Below, one piece after another: positions 57,531 to 64,000 of a stretch of DNA of 64,000 bases. The position numbers and the translations under genes were made by a program. This DNA comes from Parvularcula sp038749595 (lineage in GTDB: Bacteria > Pseudomonadota > Alphaproteobacteria > Caulobacterales > Parvularculaceae), in assembly GCA_038749595.1 (NCBI GenBank), contig JBCDHW010000010.1, positions 32,632-96,631 of the forward strand, read 5' to 3'. Positions within the stretch are counted from its first letter, which is position 1. Every line of letters starts with the position of its first letter. A model generated the notes under the pieces. That model ran no database searches, was not told the origin of the DNA, and was given only the letters and a program-made list of their open reading frames with translations.

Positions 57531-58102
57531 GACTGAGCCTCTTCGAATTTCTGGATCTCAGGAAGAGCAGAAAGCAGAACATCCATGCTGTCTTGACCGC
57601 TTAGCAAACACCGCCTCGCAAAGGGCTCGACCTCAAACGAAACCGACCTGTTCCCAAACGTCACCGTTTGCGTCTCCAAGCTCACCGTCACTTCTCGCCC
57701 AGGATCGGCCATCAAAGCCTCTAGCGTATCCTCATCAACCGTGACCGGCAGCAGGCCATTCTTCATCGCGTTGGAACGGAATATGTCGGCAATCTCTGTA
57801 CTGATCACTACGCGGACACCAAGCGCCATGAGTGCCCAAGGCGCATGTTCTCGCGACGAGCCACAACCAAAATTATTCCCAGAAACAATGATCTGGCGTG
57901 CCTTTAGATCAACCGTATTGAGCGGATGCCCTGTCATTTTCCCAGACGCTTCGAAACGCCAGTCATGAAAACACGCATCGGCGAGGCTGTCTTTACTCGT
58001 GGTTGTGAGAAAGCGTGCCGGAATGATTTGATCCGTATCAATATTTTCTTCACGCAGCACAATCGTACGGCTTGTCAATGTCGTGAACGCTTCGCTGCTC
58101 AT
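57527..58102 (-). CDS. leuD: 3-isopropylmalate dehydratase small subunit
   Basis: 191 residues, the swivelling domain partner of LeuC in the isomerisation of 2- to 3-isopropylmalate. ENIDTDQIIPARFLTT at the start, NNFGCGSSREHAPWALMALG and FRSNAMKNGLLPV are characteristic. It overlaps leuC and leuB by four bases on either side (ATGA each). Confidence 0.97.
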   Translation of the reverse strand: MSSEAFTTLTSRTIVLREENIDTDQIIPARFLTTTSKDSLADACFHDWRFEASGKMTGHPLNTVDLKARQIIVSGNNFGCGSSREHAPWALMALGVRVVISTEIADIFRSNAMKNGLLPVTVDEDTLEALMADPGREVTVSLETQTVTFGNRSVSFEVEPFARRCLLSGQDSMDVLLSALPEIQKFEEAQS

Positions 58103-59454
58103 ACGTAGTCCTCAGGGCTCGCGATACGACCTTCGACAGCTGATGCCGCTGCTGTATACGGAGAAGCGAGCACCGTTCTGACGCCCTCACCTTGCCGACC
58201 TTTGAAGTTTCGGTTTGATGTCGACACAACCAAATCGCCCGGCTTGCCGCGATCGCCGTTCATGGCGATGCACATGGAGCAACCGGGCTCACGCCATTCT
58301 GCACCCGCTTTTTCGAAGATCGCACTCAGGCCCTCTTGTTCAGCCTGACGCTTGACTTGCTCCGATCCCGGAACAACCAGCATGCGGACGCCCTCAGCCA
58401 CACGCCGTCCGTTCAAGACTTGCGCCGCTGCGCGCATATCTTCAATCCGACCATTCGTACACGACCCAACAAAGACCGTCGTGACGGATGCCTCAGCAAG
58501 GGCTTGACCTTCTTTGAACCCCATATAGTCGAGACCATCCGATCCACTCGGCACAATCCCCGATGCCTCAACTGCGGCATCCGGCGCCGTGCCGAACGTG
58601 ACCATTGGGCGTATAGCCGAGGCGTCGATATCGATATGAGCGTCGAAAACCGCCCCATCGTCAGTCCTCAAATCAACCTCGCGCGGAATAGGCACGCCCG
58701 CAGCACGGTCGAGATATTGCCATGTCGTATCGTCTGGTGCGATCATCCCCGCACGAGCGCCGGCTTCGATCGACATATTACAGAGCGTCATTCGCCCTTC
58801 CATGGACAACGTCTCAATCGCTTCACCCGTATATTCAAGGACATAGCCCGTACCGCCCTGGGTTCCTATCTGCCGAATCATCGCTAGTGCTAAGTCCTTG
58901 CCGGTAACGCTCTGTGGTGGTGTACCGACAAACCGTATACGCATCGTCTTTGGCTTACGCTGCAAAAGCGACTGCGTGGCCAGCACATGACCAACCTCGG
59001 TTGTACCAATCCCAAAAGCAAGCGCACCAAAGGCTCCGTGCGTCGACGTATGACTGTCGCCGCAAACAATGGTCATCCCAGGACGCGTACGGCCTAACTC
59101 GGGGCCCACAACGTGGACGATCCCGCGACGTCCATCACCTAAGTCGAGCAAGGGAATACCGTGTTCGGCGCAATTACGACGGAGTGTTTCCACTTGGTTT
59201 TTCGCAGCAGGTGTCGCATACGGCAATTCGCCATCAATACCGGCGGGTAATGTGGGTACGGAATGATCAATCGTACCAAGCGTCAGATCAGGTCGACGCA
59301 CGTTCAGGCCGCGTTCGTTGAGAACAGTAAACGCTTGCGGCGTCGTCACTTCATGAATCAAATGCAGACTAATATGCAGGACCGCCGGACGATCCTCGGT
59401 TTCGGGCGCGACCAAGTTCCGCTCCCAAACCTTTTCAAACAAGGTCTTTGTCAT
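58099..59454 (-). CDS. leuC: 3-isopropylmalate dehydratase large subunit
   Basis: 451 residues, aconitase-type iron-sulfur subunit. VCGDSHTSTHGAFGALAFGI, VFVGSCTNGRIEDMRAAAQV with the first cluster Cys, and EWREPGCSMCIAMN with the second and third Cys give the 4Fe-4S site. It is slightly shorter than the E. coli protein but complete. It starts three bases after the leuA stop. Confidence 0.97.
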   Translation of the reverse strand: MTKTLFEKVWERNLVAPETEDRPAVLHISLHLIHEVTTPQAFTVLNERGLNVRRPDLTLGTIDHSVPTLPAGIDGELPYATPAAKNQVETLRRNCAEHGIPLLDLGDGRRGIVHVVGPELGRTRPGMTIVCGDSHTSTHGAFGALAFGIGTTEVGHVLATQSLLQRKPKTMRIRFVGTPPQSVTGKDLALAMIRQIGTQGGTGYVLEYTGEAIETLSMEGRMTLCNMSIEAGARAGMIAPDDTTWQYLDRAAGVPIPREVDLRTDDGAVFDAHIDIDASAIRPMVTFGTAPDAAVEASGIVPSGSDGLDYMGFKEGQALAEASVTTVFVGSCTNGRIEDMRAAAQVLNGRRVAEGVRMLVVPGSEQVKRQAEQEGLSAIFEKAGAEWREPGCSMCIAMNGDRGKPGDLVVSTSNRNFKGRQGEGVRTVLASPYTAAASAVEGRIASPEDYV

Positions 59455-59457
59455 CGA

Positions 59458-60642
59458 TTATGCCGTTTGTTCGAGAACCACGCGGTTCGACGCACCTGCG
59501 ACAAGTGTACGGAGCGCCTCGTCGGTTACCTCATGATTTTCATCCGCAAGCTTCTTGAAGGCAACGAAAATCGCATCGGTCTCGCTCGGATCAACTTCGT
59601 GACCCAACTCTTCAAGGCGCGCAAACAAGGCGTGCTTGCCGGAGTGCTTGCCAAGGACCAGCTCTGACTTTGGCGCGCCAACATCTTGAGGCCGCATAAT
59701 TTCGTACGTATCGCGATTTTTTAGCATGCCGTGCTGGTGGATGCCCGCCTCGTGAGCAAACGCGTTCCGTCCCACAATCGCTTTATTGCGCTGGACTTTT
59801 TCCCCAGTGACATCCTCAAGCGTGCGCGATGTTTCGAAGAATTTCGTCGTATCAATTTTCGTTTCAACGCCAAAGTATGCGCTCCGTGTACGAAGCGCCA
59901 TGACCAATTCTTCCATCGCCGCGTTACCCGCGCGCTCACCTATCCCATTGATTGTGCACTCGATTTGCCGCACCCCAGCACGGATTGCCGACAAGCTATT
60001 TGCGACCGCGAGCCCTAAATCATTGTGGCAGTGTGCCGAGAAAACGACGCCTTCGGGGGGTTCAACGTGGTCGATCATGTACCGAAACGTGTCGTAAATT
60101 TCATCGGGCGTTGTATAACCAACCGTATCCGGAACATTAAGCGTTGTCGCGCCTGCGTCCATCGCAACATGCATCGCCTCGGCAAGGAAGGTACGCTCCG
60201 TACGCAGCGCATCCTCTGCCGAAAACTCAACGTCATCGAAAAGAGAACAGGCGTAGGCGACGTTTTCTTCGATCCGGTCGAGGATCTCACCTTTGCGCAA
60301 CTGCAACTTAAATTTCCGGTGTGTCGGCGACGTTCCGATGAAGACGTGACATCTTTTGACCGCAGCGGGTTCGAGCGCTTTGTAGGCTTGATCGATGTCG
60401 CTTTTGGTGACGCGCGCCAAGCTGCAAACCCGCGGGCCATTCGCGACTTCAGCGATTGCTTGCACCGCTTCAAAGTCTCCCGGCGAAGCGGCGGCGAACC
60501 CTGCTTCGATGACATCAACGTTCAGTGCAGAGAGAGCCTTTGCCATGCGGAGCTTGCCCTTCATGGTCATTGAAAAGCCAGGGCTTTGCTCGCCGTCTCG
60601 CAGCGTCGTGTCGAAAATTCGTACGTGATCCTGCCCGCTCAT
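59458..60642 (-). CDS. leuA: 2-isopropylmalate synthase without the C-terminal regulatory domain
   Basis: 394 residues. Condenses 2-oxoisovalerate with acetyl-CoA. The catalytic TIM barrel is complete: FDTTLRDGEQSPG at about 9-21, AHCHNDLGLAVANSLSA with the metal His pair, ECTINGIGERAGNAAMEELV, and AIVGRNAFAHEAGIHQHGM in the following subdomain. The usual leucine-binding C-terminal domain of about 120 residues is missing: the protein ends at KKLADENHEVTDEALRTLVA plus a short tail and leuC begins three bases later. It may therefore escape leucine feedback inhibition. TAGGAGAGG precedes the ATG at 60642; the upstream frame to 60828 lies in ilvA. The context excludes a homocitrate synthase role. 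Confidence 0.92.
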   Translation of the reverse strand: MSGQDHVRIFDTTLRDGEQSPGFSMTMKGKLRMAKALSALNVDVIEAGFAAASPGDFEAVQAIAEVANGPRVCSLARVTKSDIDQAYKALEPAAVKRCHVFIGTSPTHRKFKLQLRKGEILDRIEENVAYACSLFDDVEFSAEDALRTERTFLAEAMHVAMDAGATTLNVPDTVGYTTPDEIYDTFRYMIDHVEPPEGVVFSAHCHNDLGLAVANSLSAIRAGVRQIECTINGIGERAGNAAMEELVMALRTRSAYFGVETKIDTTKFFETSRTLEDVTGEKVQRNKAIVGRNAFAHEAGIHQHGMLKNRDTYEIMRPQDVGAPKSELVLGKHSGKHALFARLEELGHEVDPSETDAIFVAFKKLADENHEVTDEALRTLVAGASNRVVLEQTA

Positions 60643-60658
60643 TGCTGCCGTTCCTCTC

Positions 60659-61918
60659 CTAATAATTCGCCATTTGTACGTTGAGATCCATACTGCGCAG
60701 CTCACGGATGATCCGATCCATATGCGCTGCATCGACCGCCTCGACCGAGATGTCCAAATAGGTCTGTTTAGCCGGTAAGTCGTTGAAGATCTTATGATAA
60801 GACACGTCGATGATATTGCCGTCGGCACGCGTTATCGCGTCCGAAACAACACTGAGTTGTCCGGGTACGTCGATCAGCTCGATGCGTAGCCTTGCTAAGC
60901 GCCGGGAGCGTGCCAGGTCGCGCATCAAAATGCCGGAAACCAAACGGGTATCAATATTGCCCCCGCATATAACGGAGCCGACCTTCCGCCCGCGGAACAA
61001 ACTCCGATGGGCGAGGACAGCCGCTAAGCCCGCAGCGCCCGCTCCCTCCGCAAGCGTCTTCTGCATTGTCAGCAACAGAGATAGTGCTCGTTCGAGGTGA
61101 ACCTCGTCAACGGTCACAATTTCATCGACGTATTCACTGACGATACGGCGTGTGAGCACGCCGGGCTCTTTCACCGCGATGCCCTCGGCCAGGGTCGAAC
61201 CACCGCACGGGCGTTGATGCGATCGCAGAGCGTTGAGCATACCGGGATAGAGTGACGCTTGAACGCCAACAACCTTGAGGTCTGGTTTGATCCGTTTACC
61301 GATGACCGCCATGCCCGACGCAAGACCACCGCCGCCGATCGGCACGACGAGCGTATCGAGCGCAGGAACCGCGGCCAGCATCTCAGCGGCGACCGTACCC
61401 TGGCCGCACGCAACATATGGATCATCAAACGGGTGCACCAACACCTGGCCGGTCTCGCGCGCGTGCTTGTCAGCGACCGCGCTCGCGTCGTCGTAGGTTT
61501 CGCCTTCGAGAATAATCTCAGCGCCAAGTGCCCGTGTTTCTTCGACTTTCACCGATGGCGTTCGCCGGGGCATAACAATAACCGCACCTATCCCCAACAA
61601 CGCAGCGTGACGGGCGAGCCCTTGGGCGTGGTTGCCAGCGGACGCGGCGATGACCCCTTTTTCCCGCTCTCCGGGCGTCAGCGAGAGGAGTTTGGCGAGC
61701 GCGCCGCGCTCTTTAAAGCTATTCGTGTACTGCTGGTTTTCGTACTTAAAGTACATCTCCGCCGACGCCAGCGCCGATATTTTTGGCGCGTGCAGGCACG
61801 GCGTTACGGCAATGTTCGACCATGCGTCGTCCGCCCGAGACGCAATCGACTCCACCTCACCTTCGGATAAACCGAACGGTGACGTCTCTGCCGAAATGGT
61901 CTGGACAGTCGCAGACAT
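60659..61918 (-). CDS. ilvA: threonine dehydratase (threonine ammonia-lyase)
   Basis: 419 residues, PLP enzyme making 2-oxobutyrate from threonine for isoleucine. The PLP lysine is in YTNSFKERGALAKL, the phosphate loop in VVPIGGGGLASGMAV. The C-terminus from about residue 335 is a single ACT-like domain (LARLRIELIDVPGQLSVVSD), a shorter regulatory part than in E. coli IlvA. It sits between ilvM (3 bases) and leuA (16 bases) in one operon. Confidence 0.95.
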   Translation of the reverse strand: MSATVQTISAETSPFGLSEGEVESIASRADDAWSNIAVTPCLHAPKISALASAEMYFKYENQQYTNSFKERGALAKLLSLTPGEREKGVIAASAGNHAQGLARHAALLGIGAVIVMPRRTPSVKVEETRALGAEIILEGETYDDASAVADKHARETGQVLVHPFDDPYVACGQGTVAAEMLAAVPALDTLVVPIGGGGLASGMAVIGKRIKPDLKVVGVQASLYPGMLNALRSHQRPCGGSTLAEGIAVKEPGVLTRRIVSEYVDEIVTVDEVHLERALSLLLTMQKTLAEGAGAAGLAAVLAHRSLFRGRKVGSVICGGNIDTRLVSGILMRDLARSRRLARLRIELIDVPGQLSVVSDAITRADGNIIDVSYHKIFNDLPAKQTYLDISVEAVDAAHMDRIIRELRSMDLNVQMANY

Positions 61919-61921
61919 GGT

Positions 61922-62215
61922 CTAACTCGCCTCAGCGTACGGAATTTCTTCAAACGCACTCGGCTGAACGCGGCTGCGCTCAAGAAGCTTGATATGCCGA
62001 ACGTTAATTAGCTTATCAATTTGTCGGCGGAGCGTCTCAACATCGCGATTGTCGCTCGTCGGAGAAACCTGAACCCACGTGTGGACGCCCCCGTCGGTCT
62101 TCTCCTCAACCAAAAGACTGCGCACGAACCATCCGCGCTGCTCGATGATCGTCCAAATCCGACGCAGCGTTCCGTTGACGTTATCCGTCTCTATACTCAA
62201 CGTTTCGATACTCAT
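61922..62215 (-). CDS. ilvM: acetolactate synthase small subunit (IlvM-like, ACT domain)
   Basis: 97 residues, one ACT domain only (LSIETDNVNGTLRRIWTIIE, GWFVRSLLVEE), without the second half found in IlvH/IlvN of about 160 residues. It is therefore of the short IlvM type and would regulate or stabilise the large subunit. The ATG at 62215 shares its A with the ilvG stop (TGATG); a GTG one codon before is possible. Valine sensitivity of the enzyme cannot be judged. Confidence 0.85.
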   Translation of the reverse strand: MSIETLSIETDNVNGTLRRIWTIIEQRGWFVRSLLVEEKTDGGVHTWVQVSPTSDNRDVETLRRQIDKLINVRHIKLLERSRVQPSAFEEIPYAEAS

Positions 62216-63912
62216 CACTCAGCATCCATCATTTCAGCGTTCGTTGCGCCCGGCGGAACCAGCGGCCAGACATTTTCGGCGGGGTCGATGACCACGTGCA
62301 AAAGCATCGCACCGGGCGCGCTCAAGAACGTGTCGATCGCGGTTTCCATTTCAGACGACGCACGTAACGTCATTGCGGGTATACGGAATGCACGTGCCAC
62401 TTCGGCGAAATCGGGATTGTCGGAAAGGTCGACTTCGGAGTAGTTTTCTTCAAAGAAAAGCTCTTGCCACTGACGAACCATCCCAAGGCGAGAATTATCG
62501 ATCACCACCACTTTGAGCGGAACGTTGTATCGATTGATCGTGGCAAGCTCTTGAATATTCATCATAAAGCCGCCGTCACCGGAAATGGACACAACAGTCG
62601 CTTCCGGGTCGGCCATCTGTGCACCGATGGCTGTCGGTAAGCTGAAGCCCATCGAGCCTAGCCCGCCGGAGGTCAGATGCGCCTGCGGCCGCGAGAACCG
62701 ACAGTGCTGTGCGATCCACATCTGGTGCTGACCCACGTCCGCAACCCCGACGAAGGCGTCCCCAGCTTTCTCGGACAGCATTTTGAGAAACGCGGGGGCA
62801 TACACGCCAGTGCCGGGAGCATCGTAGCGGGGAGCGAATTCGGCTTTGTTCGCCTGGCACGTCTCGAGCCACGCTTTGATATCGCCGGCGGATGGCGCAA
62901 AGTTGCGCGCGCAATCAGGCAGCTCGCCGGTAACCGCAACGTCAGCAGACCGAAGTTTGCCGATCTCGGAGACATCGCGGTCAAAATGAATGATCCGGGC
63001 TTCTGGGGCGAAGCCCTCAAGCTTACCGGTCGCTCGATCATCAAACCGCGCACCCATGACGATCAAAAGATCCGTTGACTGAACGGCTAGATTGGCGGCG
63101 CGCGATCCATGCATGCCCAGCATACCGAGGTAGAGGGGATGGTCAGTAGGGAGAACGCCTTGCGCCTGCAGTGTGGCAACGGCGGGAATACCGCTCGCCT
63201 CAATCAAGGCAGCAACATCAACCGTAGCGCCTGAACGCACGACACCGCCGCCGAGATAGAAAAGCGGACGCGCCGCTTGCGCAATTAAAGCGCGTGCTTC
63301 GTCCAGGGCATCATGGTCGGTTGGTACGGTGTCCGGCTCCTGCGGGCCGAAAATCTCGGCATCAACTTCCGCAAGCTGAACATCCTTTGGAATGTCGACG
63401 AGCACTGGCCCAGGGCGTCCTTCTTCTGCGATTTTGAACGCTTCAGCGATCACGCCAGGCAATTCAGAGGCATGCCGAACAACGTAGCTATGCTTCACCA
63501 CAGGCATCGTTATGCCAAAAGTATCAATCTCTTGGAAAGCGTCCGTACCCATCACAGATTGCGCAACTTGGCCGGTAATGGCAACCAAGGGCACCGAGTC
63601 CATAAAGGCGTCGGCGATGCCGGTGACGAGATTCGTGGCGCCTGGACCCGAGGTCGCGAGACAGACGCCGGCCTTTCCTGTCATCCGCGACCATCCTGCT
63701 GCTGCGAAGGCTGCGCCTTGCTCGTGACGGCAGAGAATGTGCTTCAAGCCGGAGCCAGCCAATGCATCGTATACGGGCATAATAGCACCGCCCGGATAGC
63801 CGAACACGGTGTGAATGCCCTGCGCCTGCAAAGCGCGAATGACAATGTCCGCACCCCGCATTGTTTCTAATTGGGCATCAGTGTTTGCAGCAATGGTCGC
63901 GGCCTGAGCCAT
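62215..63912 (-). CDS. ilvG: acetolactate synthase large subunit
   Basis: 565 residues, thiamine diphosphate enzyme joining pyruvate with pyruvate or 2-oxobutyrate. The catalytic Glu is in CRHEQGAAFAAAGWSR. The FAD-binding middle domain holds VIMGARFDDRATGKL. The ThDP motif is GDGGFMMNIQELATINRYN. The start at 63912 has GGAG nine bases upstream; a GTG at 63942 lies within ilvC. It is partnered with the ilvM-type small subunit that overlaps its stop. Named ilvG because of that partner; ilvB would be an equal label. Confidence 0.93.
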   Translation of the reverse strand: MAQAATIAANTDAQLETMRGADIVIRALQAQGIHTVFGYPGGAIMPVYDALAGSGLKHILCRHEQGAAFAAAGWSRMTGKAGVCLATSGPGATNLVTGIADAFMDSVPLVAITGQVAQSVMGTDAFQEIDTFGITMPVVKHSYVVRHASELPGVIAEAFKIAEEGRPGPVLVDIPKDVQLAEVDAEIFGPQEPDTVPTDHDALDEARALIAQAARPLFYLGGGVVRSGATVDVAALIEASGIPAVATLQAQGVLPTDHPLYLGMLGMHGSRAANLAVQSTDLLIVMGARFDDRATGKLEGFAPEARIIHFDRDVSEIGKLRSADVAVTGELPDCARNFAPSAGDIKAWLETCQANKAEFAPRYDAPGTGVYAPAFLKMLSEKAGDAFVGVADVGQHQMWIAQHCRFSRPQAHLTSGGLGSMGFSLPTAIGAQMADPEATVVSISGDGGFMMNIQELATINRYNVPLKVVVIDNSRLGMVRQWQELFFEENYSEVDLSDNPDFAEVARAFRIPAMTLRASSEMETAIDTFLSAPGAMLLHVVIDPAENVWPLVPPGATNAEMMDAE

Positions 63913-63916
63913 GCGA

Positions 63917-64000
63917 TCAGTCTCCGGAGTTGTTCTGATCACCCGACAGCCAGGTCATCATTCCGCGCATCCGCGCACCAATTTCTTCGATCTCGTGCTC
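63917..64000 (-). CDS. ilvC: ketol-acid reductoisomerase, C-terminal fragment at the window edge
   Basis: The last 27 codons and TGA of a gene that continues beyond the window. The peptide EHEIEEIGARMRGMMTWLSG fits the C-terminus of ketol-acid reductoisomerase (IlvC), which usually ends with HxIExxGxxLRxMMPW. It ends four bases before ilvG, so ilvC is the next gene upstream in the same operon. Confidence 0.8.
   Translation of the reverse strand, partial: EHEIEEIGARMRGMMTWLSGDQNNSGD

Noticed and set aside
59455..59460. Frameshift as explanation for the short LeuA
   Set aside because: leuC begins three bases after the stop with full family homology, so no space remains for a regulatory domain in any frame.
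1..64000. tRNA, rRNA, CRISPR arrays and insertion sequences
   Set aside because: I looked in the intergenic gaps and saw no cloverleaf with a TTCGA-type arm, no repeat-spacer series and no transposase. Small RNAs cannot be excluded without a covariance search.

Overview
The window is bacterial and reads as an alphaproteobacterial chromosome. This rests on a head-tail gene cluster of the Rhodobacter gene transfer agent (RcGTA) type, the cytochrome oxidase block ctaC-ctaD-ctaB-small membrane protein-ctaG, a short-type ProS, an RpoH with the usual FFNL box, DivJ/PleC-like histidine kinases and a VPLPA-CTERM protein. Base composition is GC-rich by eye. I cannot fix the genus; something near Parvularculales or Hyphomonadaceae would fit. 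Coding density is high. Only 768-1212 exceeds 300 bases without a gene, and I see no tRNA, rRNA, CRISPR array or insertion sequence.

1-13.8 kb: folE, a small secreted protein, a BlaI-like repressor followed by an M56-M23 fusion metallopeptidase, an acyl-CoA synthetase, another small secreted protein, a SuhB-type phosphatase, mutS head-to-head with a YgjP-type peptidase, an OmpA protein, an RpoH-type sigma factor, and alanine dehydrogenase.

13.8-25.1 kb: the arginine succinyltransferase operon astA-astD-astB followed by a membrane histidine kinase. Then, on the minus strand, a degP-response regulator-kinase operon and a DnaJ/CbpA-type chaperone that starts with TTG.

25.1-37.2 kb: a compact minus-strand GTA cluster, transcribed from g1 (small terminase) to g15 (host-specificity hub). 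Most junctions overlap by a few bases. The segment between the major tail protein and the distal tail protein holds only one 106-residue tape-measure-like gene, with no room for tail assembly chaperones. No integrase, repressor or lysis genes are seen, so this is a domesticated particle rather than a prophage.

37.2-55 kb: a VPLPA-CTERM exported protein whose terminator lies inside the end of the neighbouring ycgN-like gene; a secreted hydrolase-fold protein lacking its catalytic Ser and probably its His; a class A PBP; a cytoplasmic histidine kinase with a DUF1491 gene; a secreted orphan; sufE-GNAT; the aa3 oxidase block, with a subunit II carrying an extra segment of about 110 residues and no subunit III gene; tldD; a J-domain protein; gluQ; and a stand-alone DnaA domain IV-like protein behind an AT-rich promoter region.

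55-64 kb: proS and a branched-chain amino acid supercluster in transcription order ilvC (partial)-ilvG-ilvM-ilvA-leuA-leuC-leuD-leuB. LeuA here lacks the C-terminal leucine-sensing domain. Together the genes cover acetohydroxyacid synthesis, 2-oxobutyrate supply and the leucine branch; ilvD and ilvE are not in the window.
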